DNA from: DAINPP01 sp036743375
GTDB lineage: Bacteria > Thermotogota > Thermotogae > MWEM01
Reading direction: 5' to 3'
NCBI GenBank assembly: GCA_036743375.1
Contig: DAINPP010000015.1
Coordinates: forward strand, 1 to 53,646
Length of the DNA stretch: 53,646 nt
The translations under genes and the position numbers were made by a program. The notes beneath the pieces are model-generated. The model made no database searches. It was not told the DNA's origin and worked only from the letters and a program-made list of their open reading frames with translations. Below, piece by piece: positions 33,200 through 42,640 of this stretch (positions are counted from its first letter, which is position 1; every line of letters begins with the position of its first letter).

Positions 33200-35919
33200 T
33201 GAGAAATTTCTATCTTTTAGACGGAACCGGATTGGTATATAGGGCTTTTTTTGCCATCAGAGAACTGAACACTTCTGAAGGGGAGCCTGTAAACGCATTG
33301 TACGGCCTTTCGCGAATGTTGTCAACCATTTTAAAAAACCAAATCGAAGAAAACGATGGAATTGTCTTTTTTCTGGATAGAGCGAGAAAGACATTCAGAA
33401 GCGAATTGTATCCCGATTACAAGGCGCACAGACCGCCTATGCCGGATGAATTAAGGTTTCAGATGGGTTTTGTCGAAGAACTGGTTCATTCGTTTGGAAT
33501 TAAAGTCCTTTCGATGGAAAATTATGAGGCTGACGATCTCATCGCAACATTTGTCAGAAGGTTTAAAAATGATTTTGACCAGTTTAACGTTATTACCAGT
33601 GATAAGGACCTTCTTCAACTGGTCGGTGATAAGGTCAATGTCTTAAGGGCTGAAAAAGGTGTTTCAAATCTCAAATGCTATGATGAAAAGGTATTCGGGG
33701 AAAAATATGGGTTTAAGCCGATTCAGATGATCGATTACCTTTCACTGATGGGGGACAAAGCGGACAATATTCCGGGCATAAAGGGTATTGGTGATAAACG
33801 GGCAAAAGAATTAATCGCAGAATTCGGGACACTTGAAAAGATATACCAGAATCTTGATAAAGTATCAAATGCGAATAAAAAAAGGCTTGAAGAATCAAGG
33901 GGTGACGGTTTTTTAAGCAAAAAGCTTGTGATTCTGAAGGATGATATACCGTTACAAGATGAATTTGACCAACCGGATTTTTATCATTATTCTGGAATTC
34001 ATCAATACGATCTTATGAAATTGCTCGGTAAATTTCAATTTGATTCACTTATCAGAGAATGGTCCGATAGTGAAAGGACTCAAGGGCTGATTTTCGAAAA
34101 AAATGAATCTGTGAAACCGCAAAAGGGACACTATCAGATGGTTAATGATGATTCTTTTGAATCATTTCTTCAATTGTTGAAGAAGCAGGAAAGATTTGCA
34201 TTTGACACAGAAACAACCTCGTTAAACGTAAGAGAGGCCAAACTTGTCGGTATTTCCATCTCCTGGAAAGAAGGTGAAGCGTACTATCTTCCTCTTTTAC
34301 ACAAAGAGGAAGATAATCTTTCGGAAAACAATCTGAATCTTTTTTTCTCGTCTACTAAAGATGCGTTATATATCGGTCATAATCTGAAATATGATTTTTC
34401 TGTATTGAGACAGAATGGGTATACCCTCCCTGAAAACTATTTTGATACAATGATCGCATCGTTTCTTTTAAATCCTGATCAGGGAAAACACGGGCTTGAT
34501 TTTCTTGCAAAAGAGGAATTTGACCATGATATGATCAAATACGATCAAGTGATCGAAAGTGTTCCCGTTAGCCCGATTATGATAAGAGCGGCGGATTTTT
34601 CCGATGTCTCTGTTCAGAATGCAACTGACTATTCGGGAGAAGACGCGGATTATACGTTCAAATTATACAACCGATTTGCACCGCTTCTTGAGAACGAGGG
34701 GCTTCATGACCTTTTTTTCAATATGGAGATGCCTTTCCTGAAAGTACTGATAGAAATGGAGACAAATGGTGTATACTTTGACAGAGAATACCTTAAAAAT
34801 CTGTCGGTTAAAACATCAAAAATAATCAATGAGATAGTAGAACAGATTTATGATATTTCTGGTACAGAGTTCAATTTGAATTCACCGGTGCAAATTGGTG
34901 AGATTTTTTTTGGAAAATTAGGTTTACCTTCTCAAGGTAAAACAGCTAAAAGTAAAAAATATAAAACGGGGAAAGAGGTACTTGAAAAACTTGCTGAGGA
35001 TTATGATATTGCTCGATTGCTTCTTGAATACAGGAAATATTCAAAATTGAAATCGACGTACATCGATGCAATTCCGAATTTTATATCTGAAATTACAGGA
35101 AGGGTACACTCTTCTTTTCATCAGACAGGTACCGCCACGGGTCGTTTGAGCAGTAGTGATCCTAATTTGCAGAATCTGCCGAAAAAAGAAGCTGAAGGAA
35201 GAGAAATCAGAAAGGCAATTAAACCACAGAAAGAATCCTGGCGGCTCATTAGTGCGGATTATTCACAGGTCGAACTGAGACTGATGGCGCATATAGCTGA
35301 TGATCAGAATCTTATTTTGGCTTTTAAGGAAGATATGGATATTCATGCTTATACGGCTTCAAAGATATTTGGCATAGCTATAGAGAAAGTATCTAAAACT
35401 CAAAGAAACGTTGGTAAAACTATCAATTTTTCGATAATTTATGGAATATCTGCTTATGGTCTTTCTTCAAGGTTAAAAATCTCCGTTCTGGAAGCTAAAC
35501 AGTTTATTGAAGATTATTTTGAAGCCTATCCAAATGTGAAAAAATTCATGAACGATACGGTTGAAATTGCCGAAGAAAGTATGGAGGTTCGAACTGAGTT
35601 TGGACGGCTAAGAAAGATTAAGTATATCAATTCCAAGAACAAGAAATTGCAGGAAGAGGCAAAAAGAATTGCCATAAATTCACCAATTCAGGGTACTGCG
35701 GCTGATATTATGAAATTGGCGATGATCAATATTTTAAAGAGACTGAGTGAAGAGCAATTGAAAAGTAAAATGATTATTCAGATCCATGATGAGGTTGTAA
35801 TAGAATCGCCCGAGGATGAAATCGAAAGGGTGAAAGAGATTGTTAAATTTGAAATGGAAAATGTATGCACTTTAAAAGTACCTTTAAAAGTGGATATCGA
35901 GATCTTAAAAGAATTTTAA
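33199..35919 (+). CDS. polA: DNA polymerase I with 5'-nuclease and 3'-5' proofreading domains
   Basis: A 906-residue enzyme for gap filling and Okazaki-fragment processing. It has a 5'-3' nuclease (1 to about 290; NYEADDLIATF, TSDKDLLQL, GDKADNIPG), then a 3'-5' exonuclease (DTETTSL with Asp at about 336, GHNLKYD, YSGEDADYT), whose acidic residues are intact, so proofreading should work. The polymerase domain has motif A SADYSQVELRL (Asp about 687), motif B RNVGKTINFSIIYG and motif C IQIHDEVV (about 863). The length suits a three-domain enzyme. Confidence 0.98.
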   Translation: MRNFYLLDGTGLVYRAFFAIRELNTSEGEPVNALYGLSRMLSTILKNQIEENDGIVFFLDRARKTFRSELYPDYKAHRPPMPDELRFQMGFVEELVHSFGIKVLSMENYEADDLIATFVRRFKNDFDQFNVITSDKDLLQLVGDKVNVLRAEKGVSNLKCYDEKVFGEKYGFKPIQMIDYLSLMGDKADNIPGIKGIGDKRAKELIAEFGTLEKIYQNLDKVSNANKKRLEESRGDGFLSKKLVILKDDIPLQDEFDQPDFYHYSGIHQYDLMKLLGKFQFDSLIREWSDSERTQGLIFEKNESVKPQKGHYQMVNDDSFESFLQLLKKQERFAFDTETTSLNVREAKLVGISISWKEGEAYYLPLLHKEEDNLSENNLNLFFSSTKDALYIGHNLKYDFSVLRQNGYTLPENYFDTMIASFLLNPDQGKHGLDFLAKEEFDHDMIKYDQVIESVPVSPIMIRAADFSDVSVQNATDYSGEDADYTFKLYNRFAPLLENEGLHDLFFNMEMPFLKVLIEMETNGVYFDREYLKNLSVKTSKIINEIVEQIYDISGTEFNLNSPVQIGEIFFGKLGLPSQGKTAKSKKYKTGKEVLEKLAEDYDIARLLLEYRKYSKLKSTYIDAIPNFISEITGRVHSSFHQTGTATGRLSSSDPNLQNLPKKEAEGREIRKAIKPQKESWRLISADYSQVELRLMAHIADDQNLILAFKEDMDIHAYTASKIFGIAIEKVSKTQRNVGKTINFSIIYGISAYGLSSRLKISVLEAKQFIEDYFEAYPNVKKFMNDTVEIAEESMEVRTEFGRLRKIKYINSKNKKLQEEAKRIAINSPIQGTAADIMKLAMINILKRLSEEQLKSKMIIQIHDEVVIESPEDEIERVKEIVKFEMENVCTLKVPLKVDIEILKEF

Positions 35920-35938
35920 ATGATTAGGGGGAAGTAAA

Positions 35939-36850
35939 ATGAAATGGGTTGAATCGGTACCAAATTTTAGTGAAGGAAGAAACAGAGAAACTGTAGAAAA
36001 GATAGTCGGTTGCGCAGATGAATTTGAAAAAGTATGGATTGTAAACTGGTCAATGGATAAAGATCATAATCGATCGGTGGTTACCATGGTTGGAGATCCG
36101 GATCAGATTGTTGAGGTTCTGTTTGAAATGACCAAAACCGCATCCATGCTGATCGATTTAAGGAATCATAGTGGTGAACATCCAAGAATGGGGGCCACGG
36201 ATGTCATTCCTATCATTCCGCTTAAGAATACCGATTATAAGGAATGTATGAGATATGCTGAAATTCTTGGAAAGAGAATAGGCGAAGAATTGAATATACC
36301 GGTTTATCTCTATGAGAAATCCGCTACCACTGTCGAGCGACAAAACCTTGCTACGATCAGGAAGGGACAATTTGAAGGTTTCAGTGAGAAGATTTTGAAA
36401 TCCGGATGGGAACCGGATTATGGCCCGACCGATGCGATTCATCCCAGCGCAGGAGTTGTGGCGGTTGGCGTAAGAGAATTTCTCATTGCCTATAATGTGA
36501 ATCTTGGGACTGATAATCTGGATGTTGCATCAAATATTGCAAAAATGGTTCGACACCGAAGCGGTGGATTGAGGTTTGTAAAGGCCATGGGTGTTGAACT
36601 TAAGGAAAAAGGAATCGTTCAGGTCTCCATGAATTTGACTAATTTTAAAAGGACCAGTATATACAGAGCTTTTGAGCTGGTTAAGATCGAAGCAAAACGC
36701 TATGGTGTTCCGGTTGTTGGTTCTGAGATAATTGGACTTGTCCCATTGCAGTCCATAGTGGACACGACTGAATATTATCTTGGCCTGGATGATTTTGACT
36801 GTAACAGGGTTATTGAATATCAGTTAATGGATATTTTAGAGAAAGCTTAA
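35939..36850 (+). CDS. ftcD: glutamate formimidoyltransferase
   Basis: A 303-residue protein matching the formiminotransferase half of FtcD. Motifs are WVESVPNFSEGRN at the N-terminus, NHSGEHPRMGATDVIP (with the catalytic His) and the C-terminal GSEIIGLVPLQ. It moves a formimino group from formiminoglutamate to tetrahydrofolate in histidine breakdown. The cyclodeaminase half is absent, as is normal for stand-alone bacterial forms, and no hut genes are near. GGGGGAAG precedes the ATG. No terminator before the next gene. Confidence 0.93.
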   Translation: MKWVESVPNFSEGRNRETVEKIVGCADEFEKVWIVNWSMDKDHNRSVVTMVGDPDQIVEVLFEMTKTASMLIDLRNHSGEHPRMGATDVIPIIPLKNTDYKECMRYAEILGKRIGEELNIPVYLYEKSATTVERQNLATIRKGQFEGFSEKILKSGWEPDYGPTDAIHPSAGVVAVGVREFLIAYNVNLGTDNLDVASNIAKMVRHRSGGLRFVKAMGVELKEKGIVQVSMNLTNFKRTSIYRAFELVKIEAKRYGVPVVGSEIIGLVPLQSIVDTTEYYLGLDDFDCNRVIEYQLMDILEKA

Positions 36851-36880
36851 TCTGTATAGTAAGGAAGGGAGGGGAAGAGT

Positions 36881-39800
36881 TTGCAGATTATAAAACTTCT
36901 TAGAACGAACTATGAAGGTGATGAATATCTTGTAGAGGCGGGCGGTATCTATAAACGTTCAAAACAATTAAGAAGTTTTGTTTTCGGTTCTTTCCAGGAA
37001 AGAATTAACAACCGTCTGAAGTCATTGTATCAGTTTTCCACTCGTTTTCTCCTCCCTGATTATATGGATTTTAATTCTCCGGAACCGCTCCTGTTATTTC
37101 CGTATCAAGGGGAACAGTGTATCGACAATCTACCGCTCTCAGATGATCATAAAATAGAAATTGCCAAGCAACTTGTAGATATCATGGAATTATATCATCA
37201 TGTCACCGGAGAAGGCTTTGGAATATGGGGGATTCCCCAATTATTGATATCCGATAAATTACGGATATTACCCCCTTTGTGGGTTAATTACAGCGATGAA
37301 GCCTTACGATTTGTACAACACAGAGAAGATGTCTTTGTTGCTCCCGAGATATTTGATGGGACGTATCCGACTTCTGAATCAGACAGTTTTGTACTGGGTC
37401 AGGTCTTGAAGACCATTCTTCCGAATCATGTTAAGAGGGATTTTTCTGAATTCTTAGCCTTATTGACTGATCGAAATCCCAAAAAAAGGCCTTTACATTT
37501 TGGAAGACTTTTTAATGATAAAATAGAATTCACTTCCGGGAAGAATATATTTAACGGGCTTGTCAAGCGGGAAATTGTATCATCACATATAGTGGAAAGA
37601 GATGCGGACCTCAGAGAGTTTAATTCTTATTACTCGGATTTAAAATCTGAAGAAACTGGAACATACCTGATCTACGGGGATACAAGAGTAGGAAAAACGA
37701 CCTTCCTGAATCTTCTTCAGACTGAATTGATCAATAACGGTTGGAAAACCGTCATGGCAACGACAATAGGACAATTTTGTCAGGAATTGCTTCAGTTGAC
37801 TGAAAATCCGGAATACGCTGGCGTTAATCTGGAGGACTTTCAATATCTTTGGGATTTGAAAGATTCATACAATCTGGATAGGGTGGCAAGGATAATCGGA
37901 AAATTAATAGGGATAATGGACAATGTTGCCATACTGGTAGACGATTTTGAATCAATAGATGACAGTTATCTGAAATTACTTGATTATATTCAATCTATGA
38001 TCATTCCATCAAAAGTTATGATTGTTGCTGTTTCATACAGAAAAGCGAGCAATTTTCATTTCATGAAGAAATTTTATCTGAAACCATTTACAAAGGAACA
38101 GACGACAAAATTTCTGGAAATTCTGCTTGGAAAAAATTTTGTTTCCAATTACAAAGAACATATAGAGTGGATATTTAAGCTTACAAATGGGTTCCCTGGA
38201 TTAATCTATAATTTTTTAATGCTCCTTAATTCTACCGGAAAATTGTTAATAAAAGAGGGAAAATGGTATCTTGACGGGGATATATACGATTTACAAGGAC
38301 TTGATGATTACGTAGAGAAACTATTAGGAAATCTTGATGAAACTGAAGTGAAATTTTTATCTGAGACTTCCTGTCTTTCTGAAAAATTTACCGAATATGA
38401 ATTCGTACGCTTATGCCAGATTATAGGAAAGGATGTAGATTTCTACAAGAATATTCTGCTGAAAATGAGAAATATCGGTATTTTTATCAATGAAAACAGG
38501 AAATACAGGTTTTCTATCGGTAAAATATGGGAAAAGGCCTATGGTTTGCTGAGTGATGAAGAAAAGAGAGCGATTCATTCAGAATTTGCGGACTATTCCC
38601 TCGATTTCTACAGACGTGCCTGGCATTATGAGCAGATGGGAAGAAAAAGATCCGCAGCGGCGATGTATATAAAAGCAGGTCGACAGAGTTTTTATACAAA
38701 CAAAAGCTGGGGGATCATAGAACAGTATTTTAAGAATGCCTTTGCGCTGTTAAAGGATGAGGAGATTTCGGATGAAATGTTGATGCTCCCTTCCCTGTTG
38801 ACACTGCTTAAGGGAATTCCCCTTGACAAAAAGACAGAGCACAGAATGAAGAAATCCAAGAGATTAAAACATCTTTATCTGTACAGTCTTTTTTTACAGG
38901 GGCAATATAAGGAAATGCAGCATTTTTACAGGAAAAATTATACGGATACAGCCTGTAAGTCAGGGAATTTCACTGATTATGCCAATTATTTACTGCTTGC
39001 CTATTCTTATTATGAAATGGGAAAGCTGGACCTGGCACTTGACATGAGTCAGAAGGTATATGACGTATTACCTCATTATTCACGATTCAAATATCTGAGG
39101 ATCTTATTCAAAATCCTGTTTTCGAAAATCTATTGGAGAAAGAATGATTGGGATAAGGCCCAGGTATACAGTAAACAGAATATGGAAAGTGCGGAAACAC
39201 TTGATATAAAATTCCTTCTGCCGATGGTTTATGATGCTTCGGGGACGATTATGGATATGCACGGTCCACATTATTCAAAACCCATCTTGATCAAAGCGAT
39301 AAAATACTCTGAAGCGTATGGTATCCCACAGCTTGCCTTAAAGCCCACATTAAATCTTGCGAATAGTTTTCTCTATTCCGGTGATATTTCAGGCATGTTC
39401 AGCTTTATAGAAAAGAGCCGAGAAATTGCAAGGACTTATAACGATAAAAACAATCTGGCACTAAGTTATCTGGTAGAAGGCTTGTATCATGCCTATAACA
39501 AACAGATCAGTGAGGCTGAGGAAGATCTTGAAAAAGCAATAAATATGGCGGAAACATCAGAAGTTATTCAAAAAGCCAAGCGGTTTAAAGTGGTTGCAAG
39601 TCTCCTAAACGGTGAACATGACAAGATCAATAAAGAGATATTAAAAGAACCCTATGCCCAGGATTATGGTTTTAAAGATGTGATTAAACTTGCACTAACT
39701 GATGATTTGAAGACGATTCAGGAGATATTTAACAAATTTAAAAGACCTCACCATTTATGGAAGGAAGAAGTTGCGGTAGCATTTAAAGAAAAATTAGCGA

Positions 39801-41077
39801 AAAATTGTCCCGAAGAATTTGAGAGATATCTTGAATCCCTCGCTCAGTATTATCTTAAGTCTCATATGAAACTCCCCCTCGCTTTAACCTATGAAGCGAA
39901 TGCCTATCTTTACAGAGAACTCGGGCAATATAGAAAAGCAAAAAAGTTTGCGAGAAACGCCGTAGACCTGTATAAATCGATGAAAATGTCCTCAGCGGCC
40001 AAGAGTATTAACGACGAGTTGCTTAAAGGGGAACAATCGGCTGAAGATATTCTGAATACCATTTCAAAGACTTTAAGATCAGGGGATCAGGAGATCGTTT
40101 TAAGCAATTCCCTGTTAAATGAACTAGAGACCAATCTTATTACGAAATTTAATGAAATGGATGTATTACATGAAATAATCAATTTTTCTAAGACTATCAC
40201 CGCTTCAGCGGATCCGGAACAAATTCTATCTGAATTTGCGAATTGGATCATCTCTTTTGTCTCTATAAGAAAACTGGTCATAGCTGTCTTGAGGGACAAT
40301 AAAATTATTTATAAGAACTGGATGTCATTAAGCAGTCACAAAAAAGATGAAGAGGAACAGTTAATCAAAAAGATGCTTAAAAAGAGACAGGGACTTATCA
40401 GGACTCCTTTTGAGGCAAAGGCGGAATTTTTTATAGATGAAACTCACAAAGTTATGTTATTCGTGGAGAATTCAAATCTCATTATGAGTAATGAGGAATT
40501 TGATCGATTTGCGCATTTTATAGATAACCTTGAGCCGATTATTTCTATGGCTATCAGAAACGCAATTTCCTATAAATCGAGTATTCTTGATCCGCTGACC
40601 GGCTTATATACCAGATGGTACTACACGAGAAGACTACAGGAGGAATTTGACAAGAGCAAACGCTTTAATTCCCCGCTTTCTGTCATAATGGCTGATTTAG
40701 ATCATTTTAAAAGAATCAACGATAAATATGGACATAATGTGGGAGATGAAGTTTTAAAAAAGGTATCTGAATTGATCCGGAATGCAATAAGAAGTTATGA
40801 TGTTATTGGTCGATACGGTGGTGAAGAATTTGTTGTCATACTCCCAAACACGAATATTCACTATGCGGAGGAAGTGGCGGAAAGGATACGTGTAGAAGTA
40901 GAGGGCTGTAAGGCATTCGATTTTAATATCACTTTAAGTCTCGGTGTATCCTGTACAACGGAAAAAAGGTATGAAAAATACCTTGAAATTGTTGCGGATG
41001 CCGATCGGGCGCTTTATTTTTCAAAGAATAACGGAAGGAACAAAGTTAGTATTTATCATCAAGACGGGGATAAATAA
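36881..41077 (+). CDS. giant signalling protein: pseudokinase-like, STAND-type ATPase, TPR, GAF and GGDEF
   Basis: 1398 residues from a TTG at 36881 (GGAGGGG six bases upstream). Residues 1-220 follow the protein-kinase C-lobe pattern (LVDIMELYHHVTGEGF, VAPEIF, DSFVLGQVLKTIL, LTDRNPKKRP) but lack HRD and DFG, so this is a likely pseudokinase. Next is an ATPase with Walker A GDTRVGKTT (Lys 272) and Walker B-like ILVDDFE. About 580-1060 is TPR-like helices, and 1095-1230 is GAF-like. The GGDEF domain has DLDHFKRINDKYGHNVG, GGEEF at 1313-1317 and an RSYD inhibitory site five residues before, so cyclase activity with product inhibition is expected. The stop overlaps the next start (TAATG). The layout recalls PknK-type kinase-ATPase-TPR regulators with a cyclase output. 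Confidence 0.85.
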   Translation: MQIIKLLRTNYEGDEYLVEAGGIYKRSKQLRSFVFGSFQERINNRLKSLYQFSTRFLLPDYMDFNSPEPLLLFPYQGEQCIDNLPLSDDHKIEIAKQLVDIMELYHHVTGEGFGIWGIPQLLISDKLRILPPLWVNYSDEALRFVQHREDVFVAPEIFDGTYPTSESDSFVLGQVLKTILPNHVKRDFSEFLALLTDRNPKKRPLHFGRLFNDKIEFTSGKNIFNGLVKREIVSSHIVERDADLREFNSYYSDLKSEETGTYLIYGDTRVGKTTFLNLLQTELINNGWKTVMATTIGQFCQELLQLTENPEYAGVNLEDFQYLWDLKDSYNLDRVARIIGKLIGIMDNVAILVDDFESIDDSYLKLLDYIQSMIIPSKVMIVAVSYRKASNFHFMKKFYLKPFTKEQTTKFLEILLGKNFVSNYKEHIEWIFKLTNGFPGLIYNFLMLLNSTGKLLIKEGKWYLDGDIYDLQGLDDYVEKLLGNLDETEVKFLSETSCLSEKFTEYEFVRLCQIIGKDVDFYKNILLKMRNIGIFINENRKYRFSIGKIWEKAYGLLSDEEKRAIHSEFADYSLDFYRRAWHYEQMGRKRSAAAMYIKAGRQSFYTNKSWGIIEQYFKNAFALLKDEEISDEMLMLPSLLTLLKGIPLDKKTEHRMKKSKRLKHLYLYSLFLQGQYKEMQHFYRKNYTDTACKSGNFTDYANYLLLAYSYYEMGKLDLALDMSQKVYDVLPHYSRFKYLRILFKILFSKIYWRKNDWDKAQVYSKQNMESAETLDIKFLLPMVYDASGTIMDMHGPHYSKPILIKAIKYSEAYGIPQLALKPTLNLANSFLYSGDISGMFSFIEKSREIARTYNDKNNLALSYLVEGLYHAYNKQISEAEEDLEKAINMAETSEVIQKAKRFKVVASLLNGEHDKINKEILKEPYAQDYGFKDVIKLALTDDLKTIQEIFNKFKRPHHLWKEEVAVAFKEKLAKNCPEEFERYLESLAQYYLKSHMKLPLALTYEANAYLYRELGQYRKAKKFARNAVDLYKSMKMSSAAKSINDELLKGEQSAEDILNTISKTLRSGDQEIVLSNSLLNELETNLITKFNEMDVLHEIINFSKTITASADPEQILSEFANWIISFVSIRKLVIAVLRDNKIIYKNWMSLSSHKKDEEEQLIKKMLKKRQGLIRTPFEAKAEFFIDETHKVMLFVENSNLIMSNEEFDRFAHFIDNLEPIISMAIRNAISYKSSILDPLTGLYTRWYYTRRLQEEFDKSKRFNSPLSVIMADLDHFKRINDKYGHNVGDEVLKKVSELIRNAIRSYDVIGRYGGEEFVVILPNTNIHYAEEVAERIRVEVEGCKAFDFNITLSLGVSCTTEKRYEKYLEIVADADRALYFSKNNGRNKVSIYHQDGDK

Positions 41078-42399
41078 TGAAAAAAAGACTTTTCAGCCTG
41101 TTTCTTTTCTTACCGGTTCTTATGCTTGCAAACGATTACAGTTTTTTTATTACTGGAGATTTACAGATCGAAAAGATGGTTCTACCGAATCACGCCTATT
41201 CGTTAGCGCAGGTTTTACCCTTCTATCCCGAAAAGCGATTGTATAGTGTGCAAAATGAAAGACAGAGTTATCAGATTAAAGAAAAAGAAACGATGGATTA
41301 TGAGAATATTATCTATAACGGAAGAAAAAAAATACAACTGATCGAGATAGAAAACCGGATATCTGAAAAAATAGAAGAGGATACTTTATTTTTTTCTTCT
41401 GACGAAATAGACTTCATAATAAAAGACAGAAGTTTTCAGATGATCAATAGAAACGATGATAGATTACCGATAGAATTTAAAAAAACAAAAGAAATGTCTT
41501 TATACGAAATAAAATATGAAAAAAAGGCGAGAAATTTTATTTTGAATAAACCGCCCGAAATTGACCGGGTAGGTTTTAGCCGAAAAAATAGATTTTTTGG
41601 AGAAGAGCTGGTGTTTCTTCCTGAGAAAGATTCTGCTGAATCCGTTCATACTGTTTATCTCGGAATTGAACAGACTGATGGATACTATTTAGGTTATACT
41701 GATGATGTATTGGAAGTAAAGATTTCAAATGGTGTAAATCGTTTGTTTATATCCAACGGAAGTGGGTTTGCCGGAGCGGAATTTTCTGAGAATTATCTCT
41801 TTACCGAGGCCTATTTCCCAGATTTTTCCTATCAGGCATCTCTTAAAGATGATTTTTTCCTGTTGGATATAAAGAAAACAGATTTTCCCTTTGAATATGG
41901 ATTGGGAATGATAAATAGTCTTCCATTACCCCTATTGAAGTGGTACTCTGAAGATTTTGGAGGTTCATTATCACTGGGCTGTGATTTGATAGATAATTAT
42001 TCGTATGGGGTTGATTTCAGGATAAAGAGTCTTCCTTACAGTTTTGGGATAGCCAGTGGATATAATTTCAAACAAGATTGTTTTCACGTTTTACTATCAG
42101 GCACATATCAATTGAATAATCTTTTTCTGCAAACGGAAATACAGTATTCTGATCAATGGAAAATGCAGTTTGGTTGTGATTATTACGTAATAAATACCGA
42201 TCCATGGTTTTTAAAAATATATGGTAATATAGGGTATTCTGATTTTCCGTCTCATCAATCAGGAGAAAATAAATTTGGTGATAATATAAATATTTTATTG
42301 GGTACAAATATAGAATATGACAGTTATAATTTGGATTTTAATGTTGACTACAACAATGGAGGTTTAAAATTTAATGTTGAAGCCGGATACACATTCTGA
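41077..42399 (+). CDS. exported protein with C-terminal outer-membrane beta-barrel features
   Basis: A 440-residue protein with a signal peptide (MKKRLFSLFLFLPVLMLA). Residues about 20-190 are charged and look like a periplasmic beta-rich domain. From about 195 to the end, short amphipathic strands alternate with turns rich in N, D and G (for example YYLGYTDDVLEVKI, NLFLQTEIQYS, WFLKIYGNIGYS). The last residues are FNVEAGYTF, ending in an aromatic residue like the BAM-recognised terminal strand of barrel proteins. It is a candidate outer-membrane (toga) protein. It is translationally coupled to the giant GGDEF protein. No family recognised. Confidence 0.6.
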   Translation: MKKRLFSLFLFLPVLMLANDYSFFITGDLQIEKMVLPNHAYSLAQVLPFYPEKRLYSVQNERQSYQIKEKETMDYENIIYNGRKKIQLIEIENRISEKIEEDTLFFSSDEIDFIIKDRSFQMINRNDDRLPIEFKKTKEMSLYEIKYEKKARNFILNKPPEIDRVGFSRKNRFFGEELVFLPEKDSAESVHTVYLGIEQTDGYYLGYTDDVLEVKISNGVNRLFISNGSGFAGAEFSENYLFTEAYFPDFSYQASLKDDFFLLDIKKTDFPFEYGLGMINSLPLPLLKWYSEDFGGSLSLGCDLIDNYSYGVDFRIKSLPYSFGIASGYNFKQDCFHVLLSGTYQLNNLFLQTEIQYSDQWKMQFGCDYYVINTDPWFLKIYGNIGYSDFPSHQSGENKFGDNINILLGTNIEYDSYNLDFNVDYNNGGLKFNVEAGYTF

Positions 42400-42640
42400 T
42401 AGAATTCTCGAATATGATGTTTATGTCAGGATGCCAATTAAAGAGGCACATTTGTTAGGGTATATGTCGGAGTCATATGATAACATTATGAATATAAGAC
42501 ATGCTGAAGCAGAGGATGGAACGTTGAAGATCATAGTTCCAGCTGATCTTCTTGATGAGGTAATGACCATGCTGGAACTTCTGAAAGAGGAAATAGATCT
42601 GGAAGTAGTAAAATATGGGCCTAATCCGGGACATCCTTAG
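42374..42640 (+). CDS. DUF4911 family protein
   Basis: An 88-residue soluble protein. YDVYVRMPIKEAHLLGYMSE, then NIMNIRHAEAEDGTLKIIV and MTMLELLKEEIDLEVV match the DUF4911 pattern of a small alpha/beta protein whose first strand ends at a helix that follows the backbone. Function unknown in all species I know of. It overlaps the barrel gene by 26 bases (GGAGGT about 10 bases upstream of the ATG) and the next HAD gene also by 26 bases. It is therefore a linker in a tightly coupled chain up to yqeH. Confidence 0.6.
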   Translation: MLKPDTHSDRILEYDVYVRMPIKEAHLLGYMSESYDNIMNIRHAEAEDGTLKIIVPADLLDEVMTMLELLKEEIDLEVVKYGPNPGHP

